Assembly: GCA_017536105.1 (NCBI GenBank) | Contig: JAFXRZ010000002.1 | Location: forward strand, 47,455-111,454 | Direction: 5' to 3' | Length of the DNA stretch: 64,000 nucleotides | Source of the DNA: Ruminococcus sp. | Lineage (GTDB): Bacteria > Bacillota_A > Clostridia > Oscillospirales > Ruminococcaceae | Program-made: the position numbers and the translations under genes | Shown: positions 41,068 through 49,599 of the stretch, piece after piece | Numbering within the stretch: the stretch's first letter is position 1 | Layout of the letters: every line of letters starts with the position of its first letter | The notes under the pieces: generated by a model | The model's input: the letters and a program-made list of their open reading frames with translations, nothing else | Database searches by the model: none | What the model was told of the DNA's origin: nothing

Positions 41068-42438
41068 ATGAAACACATCGACATCTGTGAAGTAATGCGT
41101 AATGCTGACTTCGTGGGAAAAAGCGTCACCGTTTGCGGCTGGGTAAGGACAGCCCGTAATTCCAAGAACGTTGCTTTCATCGAGCTCAACGACGGAACTT
41201 CCCTCAAGCACCTGCAAATAGTTATCGACAAGGCGCAGGATATCGACTACGAGGATGCTCTGCATCTCGGCACTTCCCTCAAAGTTACGGGAACTGTTGT
41301 TGAAGGCAGGCAGGGAATGCCCGAGATCAACGCCGAGGAGATCGTAGTTCTCGGAAGCTGCCCGGCTGAATATCCCCTGCAGAAGAAGCGCCACACCCTT
41401 GAATTCCTGCGCACCATGCCTCATCTCCGCGGCAGGACGAACACCTTCAATGCGGTTCTCCGCGTTCGTTCGGTGCTGGCTCAGGCTATCCACAAGTATT
41501 ATCAGGACAGGGGCTATGTTTACATCAACACTCCCCTTATAACCGCAAGCGACTGCGAAGGTGCAGGCGAGATGTTCCAGGTGACCACCGTGGGCTTCTC
41601 CCAGGAATACAAGACCGAGGAAGAATACCTTGCTGCGGATTTCTTTGGCAAGAGGGCAGGCCTCAGTGTTTCGGGACAGCTCGAAGGCGAGACTGCTGCT
41701 CTGGCTCTCGGAAAGATCTACACCTTCGGACCTTCCTTCCGCGCAGAGAACAGCAACACTCCCAAGCATCTTGCGGAGTTCTGGCACATCGAGCCGGAGA
41801 TAGCTTTTGCCGAGCTGCCGGACGTTATGGAGATCGCCGAGGACATGGTGAAATACGTTATCGGCACAGTGCTTGAAAAGTGCCCGGATGAGATGGAATT
41901 CTTTGACAAGCACTTCGAGAACGGTCTTGTTGAGAGGCTGCGCGAGCTCATCTCCCACGAGTTCGGCGTTGTGAGCTACACCGAGGCTATCGAGCTCCTT
42001 AAAAAGTCCGGCGAGGACTTCCAGTATCCCGTTGAGTGGGGCTGCGATCTCCAGACAGAGCACGAGCGCTACATTTCCGAGAAGGTCTTCAAGAAGGCCG
42101 TATTCGTAACCGACTACCCGAAGGAGATCAAGTCCTTCTACATGAAGCAGAACCCCGACGGCAAGACAGTTGCGGCTGTTGACCTGCTGGTTCCCGGAGT
42201 CGGCGAGATCATCGGCGGAAGCGAGAGAGAAGCAGACTACGACAAGCTCCTTGCGGCTATGCAGGAGAGGAACATGAACCTTGAGCCCTACGGAGATTAT
42301 CTCGATCTGAGAAAGTACGGCTCCGTTCCTCACGGCGGCTTCGGTCTCGGCTTTGAGAGGCTCGTTATGTATGTCACCGGCATCAGCAACATCAGAGACG
42401 TCATCCTCTACCCGAGGACAGTGGGCAGCATTAGATAA
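41068..42438 (+). CDS. asnS: Asparaginyl-tRNA synthetase
   Basis: A 456-residue class IIb synthetase attaching Asn to tRNA-Asn. N-terminal OB-fold anticodon domain (VTVCGWVRTARNSKNVAFIELNDG), class II motif 2 (FGPSFRAENSNTPKHLAEFWHIEPE) and motif 3 (GGFGLGFERLVMYVTG). AAAGGAG precedes the ATG. Controlled by the T-box upstream and followed by asnA, so charging and synthesis of Asn respond to the same signal. Presence of AsnS means that Asn-tRNA can be made directly. Confidence 0.97.
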   Translation: MKHIDICEVMRNADFVGKSVTVCGWVRTARNSKNVAFIELNDGTSLKHLQIVIDKAQDIDYEDALHLGTSLKVTGTVVEGRQGMPEINAEEIVVLGSCPAEYPLQKKRHTLEFLRTMPHLRGRTNTFNAVLRVRSVLAQAIHKYYQDRGYVYINTPLITASDCEGAGEMFQVTTVGFSQEYKTEEEYLAADFFGKRAGLSVSGQLEGETAALALGKIYTFGPSFRAENSNTPKHLAEFWHIEPEIAFAELPDVMEIAEDMVKYVIGTVLEKCPDEMEFFDKHFENGLVERLRELISHEFGVVSYTEAIELLKKSGEDFQYPVEWGCDLQTEHERYISEKVFKKAVFVTDYPKEIKSFYMKQNPDGKTVAAVDLLVPGVGEIIGGSEREADYDKLLAAMQERNMNLEPYGDYLDLRKYGSVPHGGFGLGFERLVMYVTGISNIRDVILYPRTVGSIR

Positions 42439-42507
42439 AAGATCGGCGGAAACAGCATTTCCCCGCAGTACGTTTATTTGACAATTTCAAACAAAGGAGG
42501 AAGAAAA

Positions 42508-43521
42508 ATGTCAACCGGATTATATCTGCCAAAGTATTATCAGTCGGCGCTGACTCTCAGAGAGACACAGCACGCGATCAAGTATATCAAGGACGTTTTC
42601 CAGCAGGCCCTTTCCTTTGCCCTGACTCTGGACCGCGTTTCCGCACCCCTCATCGTAACCAAGGAGAGCGGCATCAACGACGACTTGAACGGCGTTGAGC
42701 GCAAGGTGGAATTCTCCATAAAAGAGATCGGAGGAGAAAGCGCAGAGGTGGTCCAGTCTCTGGCGAAGTGGAAGAGAATGGCTCTCTACCGCTACGGCTA
42801 TCATTTCGGCGAGGGCATCTACACCGACATGAACGCTATAAGGCGTGACGACGACGTTGACAACGTCCACTCGATCTTCGTGGATCAGTGGGACTGGGAG
42901 AAGGTCATCGAACGCAGCGACAGAAACTTCGACTACCTGAAAAAGGCTGTTGAGTCTATCGTCAAGGCTATCGCATACACAAAGCGCAAGGTGAGCCTGC
43001 GCTACCCTGCTCTCAAGCAGCCCATAAACGAGAAGGTGTTCTTCATCACCTCTCAGGAGCTTGAGGATATGTACCCCGACAGCACCCCGAAGGAGCGCGA
43101 GAGCCTTATCGCAAAGGTACACGGCACGGTGTTCGTTATGCAGATAGGCGGCAAGCTGAAAAGCGGAAACAGGCACGACGGCCGGGCTCCCGACTACGAC
43201 GACTGGAAGCTCAACGGCGACCTGCTTTTCTGGGATGCGACTCTTGACAGCGCTATCGAGATATCCTCTATGGGCATCAGAGTCGATGAGACTTCCCTTG
43301 CGGCACAGCTTGCAGAAGCAGGTGCCGAGGACAGGATGAAGTTTGAGTACCACAAGATGATCGCAGAGGGCAAGCTGCCTCTGACAATCGGCGGCGGTAT
43401 CGGACAGTCGAGGCTTTGTATGCTGCTTCTCGAGAAGGCTCATATCGGAGAGGTACAGTCATCCGTATGGCCCGAGGAAATGAGAGCTCAGTGCGCAAAG
43501 AACGGCATCACACTTCTTTGA
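42508..43521 (+). CDS. asnA: Aspartate-ammonia ligase (asparagine synthetase A)
   Basis: A 337-residue class-II-synthetase-like enzyme making Asn from Asp, ammonia and ATP. Family features: YLPKYYQSALTLRETQHAIKYIKDVFQ at the start (read as YLPKYYQSALTLRETQ), GINDDLNGVERKVEFSIK, DQWDWEKVI and the final GGGIGQSRLCMLLLEKAHIGEVQ. Start is the ATG after AAAGGAGGAAG; a frame beginning at 42478 has no ribosome site. 69 bases after asnS, same T-box control. Confidence 0.97.
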   Translation: MSTGLYLPKYYQSALTLRETQHAIKYIKDVFQQALSFALTLDRVSAPLIVTKESGINDDLNGVERKVEFSIKEIGGESAEVVQSLAKWKRMALYRYGYHFGEGIYTDMNAIRRDDDVDNVHSIFVDQWDWEKVIERSDRNFDYLKKAVESIVKAIAYTKRKVSLRYPALKQPINEKVFFITSQELEDMYPDSTPKERESLIAKVHGTVFVMQIGGKLKSGNRHDGRAPDYDDWKLNGDLLFWDATLDSAIEISSMGIRVDETSLAAQLAEAGAEDRMKFEYHKMIAEGKLPLTIGGGIGQSRLCMLLLEKAHIGEVQSSVWPEEMRAQCAKNGITLL

Positions 43522-43530
43522 TATACAAAC

Positions 43531-43559
43531 AAAAGTCCGGGAACGATCTCGGACTTTTT
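43531..43559 (+). terminator. Terminator of asnS-asnA
   Basis: AAAAGTCCG / CGGACTTTTT stem with 10-base loop, ten bases after the asnA stop. Confidence 0.88.
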
Positions 43560-43585
43560 ATTCATATGTAAATCGTAAAGACACA

Positions 43586-43616
43586 AAAAACCCGGGAAAC
43601 AAGTCCCGGGTTTTGT
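43586..43616 (-). terminator. Terminator of the 504-residue lipoprotein gene (bidirectional)
   Basis: AAAACCCGGG / CCCGGGTTTT 10-base stem with A and T runs on both sides; works for the minus-strand gene and backs up asnA. Confidence 0.88.
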
Positions 43617-43635
43617 TGTTATCAGGTCTTTTCGC

Positions 43636-45150
43636 TTATGCTGCAAGATCGAAGCTGTCCTCGATACCGCCGAGGGAATTGAGGATATTGCCTAAGCCGA
43701 TGTCGTCGAGCAGACCAGTGAAGCGGCTTATAAAGCCCTGGATGTCGCAGGATTCTGCGTATGCCTTGAGGTCGTTGTCGTTGCACTGATAGATCGTGCC
43801 TGTGGGCATTGTGATGTCGGAAGCATCTGTCTTCTCGCCGAGGATGGTGAGCTTGAAGATGTTCTCTCCGTTCAGGGCGGAAGTGATGGTGAAGTCTGCC
43901 TTGCTGTCTGTGCTTGCAGATACCAGCTCTGCTGCGATGTTGCTGCCGTCAGCTGCGATGTTTATCGAAACTGTGCCGGAGAAGAGATCGCCCTCTTCCT
44001 TGATGTTTGTGAATACAACAGATGCAGTCATGCTGTCTTCTGCGCTGATGTCGATGCTGCCGTTGAGGATGTCGTCCGTGGTAGTGAACGAGCCCTTGGC
44101 TGCCGAAATGCTCTTGCCGTCGCTGGTCACGCCGAAATCAAAGGCGATAACATCGTCCTGAGAGATAACGGCGAGCTTGGCTGCGTTCTTGCCCTCTGCG
44201 TCGGTGAAGCTGAATCCGAGGTACTGATCGCCGGACTTGTAGAGGTCGATGGTGAAAGCAGCGCCGCTGAGGTCCTGCTCCTTAATGTTTGCAGCGAACT
44301 CGTCAACTGCGGCATTGTACTGGTCAGCCGTTACGCCGAACTTGGCGAAGGTGTCCTTGAGCAGATCGTCGTTCTTTGCCTTTTCGATGACTGTGTCGAT
44401 GATATCATACAGTACCTGTCCTGTGAAGTCGATGGTCTCAACATCGTAGCTGTATGAGTATCCGTTGATCTCGCCTGTTACCGTTCCGTTCTCGCGTCCC
44501 TCGGGGACCTTCTCGGCTGCTGCATCGCAGTAGCTCTTGAAGTCGTCGAACAGAGCGCTGATGTCGATATCCGAAAGGGTGTCCTTAAGGCTGTCCAGGT
44601 CGAAGTTCTCTGCATCACCAAGAGCAACGTTTGTTCCGATGATGTTTTCGAGCTGTGCGCCCTTCTCCTCAAACATTGCCTTGAGCTCGTCAGCGCTGAT
44701 AGCAACGTATGCGTCGCTGAGCTCGGGTATCTTGAAGTATGCAACCTGAGCCTCGTTGTCTGCCACAGCATTGAGGGAGATCAGAGTGCCCTGATCGTAA
44801 GCCAGGGATATGTCGGTCTGGGTCTTTCCTCCGCGCTGCTTCGCAGCTGCGTTTATCGTCACAGGCTTGAGATCTTTTCCCAGCTTGTTGGTTACATAGC
44901 TGCCGAATTCGATCTCCGCCGAGCCGGTATATGCAAAATCGAGCTCTCCGCTGAGTGCCTTGCTGAATACGTCCGCAGTCTCCTGCAGCTTGTTTTCAAG
45001 CATATCGACCGTTTCTTCAACCGTTCTTTCATTGTCGTTCGTCTTTAAGTCTTTTTTCTTTTCTTCGCTGTCGTCAACGGAACCGCAGGCTGTAACGGAC
45101 AGTGCAACAAGCCCCGCAAGTACCGCCGAGAAAATTCTCTTGATTCTCAT
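43636..45150 (-). CDS. Large lipoprotein of unknown function
   Basis: A 504-residue secreted lipoprotein: signal MRIKRIFSAVLAGLVALSVTACGS with lipobox SVTAC at about 18-22, a charged linker, then an acidic, strand-rich domain with alternating phrases (GTVTGEINGYSYSYDVETID, FTIDLYKSGDQYLGFSF, KLAVISQDDVIAFDFGV). I do not recognise a family. An AGGAGG-type site precedes the ATG. Monocistronic between its own promoter and terminator. Probably a surface protein monitoring or binding envelope components; no firm function. Confidence 0.85.
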   Translation of the reverse strand: MRIKRIFSAVLAGLVALSVTACGSVDDSEEKKKDLKTNDNERTVEETVDMLENKLQETADVFSKALSGELDFAYTGSAEIEFGSYVTNKLGKDLKPVTINAAAKQRGGKTQTDISLAYDQGTLISLNAVADNEAQVAYFKIPELSDAYVAISADELKAMFEEKGAQLENIIGTNVALGDAENFDLDSLKDTLSDIDISALFDDFKSYCDAAAEKVPEGRENGTVTGEINGYSYSYDVETIDFTGQVLYDIIDTVIEKAKNDDLLKDTFAKFGVTADQYNAAVDEFAANIKEQDLSGAAFTIDLYKSGDQYLGFSFTDAEGKNAAKLAVISQDDVIAFDFGVTSDGKSISAAKGSFTTTDDILNGSIDISAEDSMTASVVFTNIKEEGDLFSGTVSINIAADGSNIAAELVSASTDSKADFTITSALNGENIFKLTILGEKTDASDITMPTGTIYQCNDNDLKAYAESCDIQGFISRFTGLLDDIGLGNILNSLGGIEDSFDLAA

Positions 45151-45193
45151 TGGTCTACCTCCTTAATAGTTCTGAATACAGTTCTACATAATA

Positions 45194-45222
45194 AATATAA
45201 CATATCAGAACTAAAAAGTCAA
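45194..45222 (-). promoter_or_regulatory. Promoter of the 504-residue lipoprotein gene
   Basis: Minus-strand TTGACT-N17-TATATT about 40 bases before the start. Confidence 0.78.
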
Positions 45223-45262
45223 TAACAACCCGGTAACAATTTGTAAAATTCCTCACCGTGCT

Positions 45263-45541
45263 TTGTGCCTCGGGGCTAAGATCCATCTTTACTATTGAGG
45301 GAGACCCTTTTGAAAAAGGGTCATCCCTCAAACTCCCTCCCTAAAACTTTTAATGTTTTTTGGCGAGGGTGCCATCAATTTTCCAAAATGCAGAAAACTT
45401 ATAAGTCTGTGCGTTCTTTTGGGGTCGATGACACCCTCGCCAAAAAATCGCTAAAAGTCTTTGGAAAGGGGTCTGGGGAATAACCTTTCTTCAGAAAGGT
45501 TTTCCCCAGCAGCACAGATGAATTTCAGCCCCGAGGCACAA
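45263..45541. mobile_element. 279-base inverted-repeat element (MITE-like)
   Basis: Terminal inverted repeats TTGTGCCTCGGGGCT / AGCCCCGAGGCACAA at its ends, inner inverted repeat TTTTTTGGCGAGGGTG / CACCCTCGCCAAAAAA (45357-45448), and subterminal hairpins GACCCTTTTgaAAAAGGGTC and AACCTTTCTTCAGAAAGGTT. No reading frame of note. It fills the gap between the lipoprotein and pdaA-like genes. Confidence 0.75.
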
Positions 45542-45553
45542 GGCCCGGCGGGG

Positions 45554-46378
45554 TCATACGAATTCGTAGCCTTGGGAGAGGGCGTAGTCGATGAAGTCGG
45601 CGAGTATTTGGGCGTTGGTGGATGAGACGGGGTGGAGGAGGTATATTGCGCCTTTATGGAGGGCGGTTTTGAGCTTATCGAGGGCCTGGTCGGGCGGCAT
45701 CTGGTCATTGACATCCCAGTCGGCGTAGGCGTAGCTCCAGAGGACGGTCTTGTAGCCGCACTGCTGGGCCACAGCGAGGGACAGCTCGGAGAATTCCCCC
45801 ATTGGAGGACGGAACTCTGTCATCTCGTAGCCGAACTCCTCCTTTATATACTCGTGCAGCCCCATTATCTCATCGCGGCACTCCGAGGCCGAGAGATCGG
45901 GCATGGAGTAGTGATTCACCGAGTGGTTGCCGACGGTATGCCCCTCGTCGATCATCCTCCTGACGAGCCCGGGGTTCTTGCGAACGTAGTCATCGAGGAC
46001 GAAGAACTCTGCCTTTACGCCTTTTTCTTTCAGCACGTCGAGGATGCCCGGGGTGAAGCCGTTCTCGTAGCCCTCGTCGAAGGTCAGGCGGATCGTCTTG
46101 CTGTCATTTTCGTCGATAGCCCTTGCACCGTACCTGCCGTATTGCCTGTTGAAGTCAAGTGCTCCCAAAGGACGGTTCTCGGCGTCCAGCTGCACTCCCT
46201 GGCCGTAGCCGTGTTTCTCGGCGGAAAGGGCGGCGAGGTCGATGCCTGCCTGAGTCATCTCCGCCATACTTTTAAATATACCCTTCATGTTCCCGCTGCC
46301 GGACGTGACATCCTCTGCCTCCGAGCAGGAGCAAAGCATGACCGAAGCCAGCAGGATCGCAGCCATTTTTCCTTTCAT
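45554..46378 (-). CDS. pdaA: Polysaccharide deacetylase, PdaA type (lipoprotein)
   Basis: A 274-residue NodB-type deacetylase. Lipoprotein signal MKGKMAAILLASVMLCSCSE; catalytic motifs TFDEGYENG (about 117; first Asp in TFD, Glu replaces the more usual second Asp, as in PdaA), GHTVGNHSVNHY (metal His pair), FRPPMGEFSE and LWSYAYADWDVNDQ, the last typical of delta-lactam-forming PdaA from spore cortex. GAIYLLHPVSSTNA near the end. The start is the ATG after AAAGGAG; longer frames lack a ribosome site. Acts on N-acetylmuramic acid residues of peptidoglycan. Confidence 0.93.
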   Translation of the reverse strand: MKGKMAAILLASVMLCSCSEAEDVTSGSGNMKGIFKSMAEMTQAGIDLAALSAEKHGYGQGVQLDAENRPLGALDFNRQYGRYGARAIDENDSKTIRLTFDEGYENGFTPGILDVLKEKGVKAEFFVLDDYVRKNPGLVRRMIDEGHTVGNHSVNHYSMPDLSASECRDEIMGLHEYIKEEFGYEMTEFRPPMGEFSELSLAVAQQCGYKTVLWSYAYADWDVNDQMPPDQALDKLKTALHKGAIYLLHPVSSTNAQILADFIDYALSQGYEFV

Positions 46379-46590
46379 ATCCATTCTCCTTTCAGCGAAA
46401 GTCATCACGCTTATGCTGTGCATTTCAAGGATAATTATGCTGCACTTTGCAGATGCAATTTTTTCAATTTATACTATAATATATATGCGCAGTTTTCGGG
46501 ACACGGGATATGTTATTATTATGCTACGGGAAAACGGCTGCCGGCTTGTCGCGCAAACAAAATCGTAATATTGAGTTATTATTTTTGGGA

Positions 46591-46619
46591 TTGATATTTG
46601 TAAAATTATGTGTTATAAT
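46591..46619 (+). promoter_or_regulatory. Promoter of the REC-GGDEF gene
   Basis: TTGATA-N17-TATAAT about 38 bases before the ATG. Confidence 0.8.
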
Positions 46620-46657
46620 TATTTGTACGGTTTTTAATAATACGAACTAAAGGTGAT

Positions 46658-48004
46658 ATGATGCAAAAAATACTTGTTGTTGACGACGAGCAGATGATGC
46701 TCATGCTGGCAAAACGAGTGCTTTCCCAGGAATATGAGGTAGTGACCGCCAAGTCGGGTGAAGAAGGGCTCAGCGTCTTTGAGCGCGAGCAGCCCGATAT
46801 GATAATCTCCGACCTGCTGATGCCCGAAATGGGCGGTTTCGAGATGTATGAGATCATACAGAAAAAGTACGCAAAGCACGTCCCCATAATCTTTATGACC
46901 TCGGACGACAGCGACGAGGCAGAGGGCAAGGGATTCGCCAGCGGTGCATCGGATTTTCTGATAAAGCCCTTCCGCCCTGCGGCTCTGCTGAGAAGAGTGG
47001 ACAATGCCCTGGGAAATGAGGAGCGTATCCGCAACCTCACCGAGGAAGCCACAATGGACGAGATGACAGGGCTTCTCAACAAGGCAAGCGTCAACAAGCA
47101 GCTCGAGGAGCTTTGCAGGACCGAGAGCGGTGTGCTGATGATGATAGACCTGGACAGCTTCAAGCTGGTCAACGACCTCCACGGCCACGATATGGGAGAC
47201 AGGGTCATCTGCCGCTTTGCCGAGCTCATAAAAAACAATATCCGCCAGGGTGACGTTTCGGGACGCATCGGCGGAGACGAGTTCATTCTGTTCTGCGTTG
47301 GATGCAGCGACGAGAGCATGGTAAAGACCATAGCGGAAAGGCTCAACGACAGCATTTTTGCTTCGGCAAAGGAATATATCGGCGAGGAAATGAACATCCC
47401 CCTCGGTGCATCCGTGGGTGCTGTCTTTGTCTCGGAGAAGGACAATGATTACAGCGAGCTTTTCAAAAAGGCGGACAAGGCGCTTTATTCCGTCAAGCAG
47501 AGAGGCAAGCACGGCTATGCGATATACAGCACGGAAATGGACAAGGCTGCTCCCTCTGCCGACATAAAGAGCCTGAGTATGCTCTTCGAGGAAAGAAGCA
47601 TCCTTGACGGAGCTTTCTTCCTGGGGCAGGAGGCTTTCAGCAACGTTTACCGCTTCCTGGTGAGGTTCATCCGCAGCTACAGCAAGACGGCATACAAGCT
47701 GCTTTTCACCCTCTCCCCGGACAACAAGCATACCGAATATGCTTTCACGGAAGCAACAGACAAGTTCGGCGAGCTTATCTCCCAGATGCTGAGGAAAAGC
47801 GATATAATGGTACGCATCAGAGAGAACCAGTATTTCCTGCTGCTGCCGGAGATAGGCACCAACGACATAGACGCGCTGATCTCAAGGCTGCTGAATGAAT
47901 GGTCGGACACCGACTGCTCGACCTCTGCGGTGGTCAGCTTTGAAAAGGAGCTTATCTCGGCACCCTCATCGGATCACAACGACAGGCAGGGCGACGACAG
48001 ATAA
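46658..48004 (+). CDS. Response regulator with diguanylate cyclase domain (REC-GGDEF plus degenerate second cyclase-like domain)
   Basis: A 448-residue two-component output protein making c-di-GMP. Receiver domain 1-120 with acidic pocket VVDDEQ, phospho-acceptor D52 in IISDLLMPEMGG, and FLIKPFRP. GGDEF domain about 130-290 with DEMTGLLNK, MMIDLDSFKLVND, intact GRIGGDEFILF, and an inhibitory site RQGD five residues before it. Residues about 310-430 look like a second, degenerate cyclase domain (SDIMVRIRENQYFLLLPE where SD-x-R-GGDEF would stand). AAAGGTG upstream; either of two adjacent ATGs may start. No sensor kinase is next to it. Confidence 0.93.
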   Translation: MMQKILVVDDEQMMLMLAKRVLSQEYEVVTAKSGEEGLSVFEREQPDMIISDLLMPEMGGFEMYEIIQKKYAKHVPIIFMTSDDSDEAEGKGFASGASDFLIKPFRPAALLRRVDNALGNEERIRNLTEEATMDEMTGLLNKASVNKQLEELCRTESGVLMMIDLDSFKLVNDLHGHDMGDRVICRFAELIKNNIRQGDVSGRIGGDEFILFCVGCSDESMVKTIAERLNDSIFASAKEYIGEEMNIPLGASVGAVFVSEKDNDYSELFKKADKALYSVKQRGKHGYAIYSTEMDKAAPSADIKSLSMLFEERSILDGAFFLGQEAFSNVYRFLVRFIRSYSKTAYKLLFTLSPDNKHTEYAFTEATDKFGELISQMLRKSDIMVRIRENQYFLLLPEIGTNDIDALISRLLNEWSDTDCSTSAVVSFEKELISAPSSDHNDRQGDDR

Positions 48005-48064
48005 ATGCAGTTTAGTCTGCCCTTGAACTTCCCGTGATATGACCACTCGAAAGGAGCTTACTTA

Positions 48065-48358
48065 ATGAAACACGGCTTTATCGACATACCCACCCTCTAT
48101 TATTTCAAAGAGAAAAATCTTTTCACCGGCAGCTGCAAGGAGAATTTCAACTTCCGCATCTTTGCAAAGAAGCTGGAAGACGACAGCACGGAACTTCGCT
48201 GCATCGTCTGGGAAGGCAAGGAGAATTTCTCCCTTATCGACCCCTCGGACTACAAGCTGGAATTCCGCGAAGAAATGTCGGAAGAGGGAGTTGCAGCCAT
48301 AGCAAATAAGATCGTTGAGGCTGCCACAGCCTACGAGAAAAACGGCTACAAATTCTGA
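48065..48358 (+). CDS. Small protein of unknown function downstream of the REC-GGDEF gene
   Basis: A 97-residue soluble protein (MKHGFIDIPTLYYFKEKNLF ... AAIANKIVEAATAYEKNGYKF) with a strand-rich middle and C-terminal helix. No family recognised. GAAAGGAG precedes the ATG; 60 bases after the diguanylate cyclase gene and before a shared terminator, so probably co-transcribed. Confidence 0.8.
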   Translation: MKHGFIDIPTLYYFKEKNLFTGSCKENFNFRIFAKKLEDDSTELRCIVWEGKENFSLIDPSDYKLEFREEMSEEGVAAIANKIVEAATAYEKNGYKF

Positions 48359-48374
48359 AAAAAACGCACACAAA

Positions 48375-48412
48375 AAAGCGGTCATTCAAGTGAATGGCCG
48401 CTTTGCTTTTTT
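48375..48412. terminator. Bidirectional terminator between the 97-residue gene and the amidase gene
   Basis: AAAGCGGTCATTC / GAATGGCCGCTTT stem (one mismatch) with T-rich right and A-rich left flanks; it reaches the amidase stop codon. Confidence 0.85.
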
Positions 48413-49367
48413 AATCCGGGATGCTGTGATCCGTATAATAATACTCGAGGGGATAATAGAGCTTGGTCTCGGAGATGAGCTGCGAATTGAGCAGACGCTT
48501 TCCGTTCTCGTCGATGACGCCCAGCTCCTTGGCTGTCTTGATTATCGCGTCTCCGATGGCCTTTGCGTAGGCGTCGAAGTTCTTGTCGAAGATATTGTTG
48601 TCTCTGTCGTCGGTTATGAAGCCCATTTCCACGAGGCAGCTGGGCATTACCGTATCTGCGTTTACGTGGTAGTTGGAGGTGGGTATTCCCGTATATCCGA
48701 ACTGCACTCCCCGGCTTTCCGTAATGCCTGCTTCTTCAAGGGCAGAAAGGATATTCGTTGCAAGGAGGGTGTCGGGCTCGGGCTGTTTGCTGTGTACCCA
48801 GACCTCAAAGCCGCATTTCTCGTATGCGAGGCTGTTTCTGTGAAGGGAAACGAAAAGGTCAGATCTCGAGTCGTTAGCGCAGAGGCAGATATCCTCGAGC
48901 TGTATCATTTCGTCTGTATCGCGGCTCATCACAACGGAGACTCCCTTGCTCTTGAGGTAATCTCTTACCGCAAGTGCCAGCTTGAGGCAGTCGTCCTTTT
49001 CTTTTCTCAAAACGTTCTGGCCGGACTCGTCGTATTTAACTGCGCCGTCGTCCTCTCCGCCGTGTCCGGGGTCGAGGCAGACCTTGAACTGCAGTCCGTC
49101 AACTTCTTCTTCCGCAGCGGAAGATTCTTCAACATCCTGTTCGTCCTCGCTGGATTCAGCGACGGAATTCACAACCGCGGGCTTGACTTCGTCGTCCTTT
49201 TTGAAGTGATTTGCGATAGATCTTACAAGCTGAACTATGCCGCAAACTATAAGCACAAAAACTATCAGGGCAACGATTATCCTTCCCCAATAGACCTTAA
49301 CTTTTTTCTGAGTTCCTGCTCTGAGCGGCGGTCTGCCGTATAGCTTCTCGAACTCTTCGTCTGTCAT
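48411..49367 (-). CDS. N-acetylmuramoyl-L-alanine amidase (Amidase_3)
   Basis: A 318-residue membrane-anchored zinc amidase cleaving peptidoglycan side chains. Cytoplasmic start MTDEEFEKLYGRPPLRAG, membrane helix (about 29-50), acidic linker, then catalytic domain: DPGHGGEDDGA (His and Glu ligands), SLHRNSLA (second His), and SCLVEMGFITDD (catalytic Glu). GGAGG seven bases before the ATG. Independent promoter. CwlD-like enzymes of this type work with PdaA in spore cortex; a PdaA-type gene lies 2 kb away, so such a link is possible but not shown. Confidence 0.94.
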   Translation of the reverse strand: MTDEEFEKLYGRPPLRAGTQKKVKVYWGRIIVALIVFVLIVCGIVQLVRSIANHFKKDDEVKPAVVNSVAESSEDEQDVEESSAAEEEVDGLQFKVCLDPGHGGEDDGAVKYDESGQNVLRKEKDDCLKLALAVRDYLKSKGVSVVMSRDTDEMIQLEDICLCANDSRSDLFVSLHRNSLAYEKCGFEVWVHSKQPEPDTLLATNILSALEEAGITESRGVQFGYTGIPTSNYHVNADTVMPSCLVEMGFITDDRDNNIFDKNFDAYAKAIGDAIIKTAKELGVIDENGKRLLNSQLISETKLYYPLEYYYTDHSIPD

Positions 49368-49428
49368 CAGAAATCCTCCGTTCTCAGCACGGACCCTCCG
49401 CACCTCGAAAATTCATCACATATACGAC

Positions 49429-49457
49429 AGTATATCACAAAACATCAGAAAAGTCAA
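49429..49457 (-). promoter_or_regulatory. Promoter of the amidase gene
   Basis: Minus-strand TTGACT-N17-TATACT about 60 bases before the start. Confidence 0.78.
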
Positions 49458-49540
49458 GCAAATCTGACAAATTGGTTACAGGATTTCTATTCCTTGTAAT
49501 AACTATGAATATTCCGTTACAAGTCCTTATATTTTTATGG

Positions 49541-49585
49541 AAAATAACACAGCCTGCGAGGTTTTTCCCGCAAGCTGTGGTTTTG
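49541..49585 (-). terminator. Terminator of pyrB
   Basis: Stem CACAGC..TGCG / CGCA..GCTGTG with T-rich flanks on both strands, 15 bases beyond the pyrB stop. Confidence 0.8.
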
Positions 49586-49599
49586 TTTTATTTCTGATA

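Noticed and set aside
45263..45541. Intrinsic terminators for the flanking genes
   Set aside because: Several hairpins exist, but the nested terminal inverted repeats better fit a mobile element, and the lipoprotein gene is read away from it.
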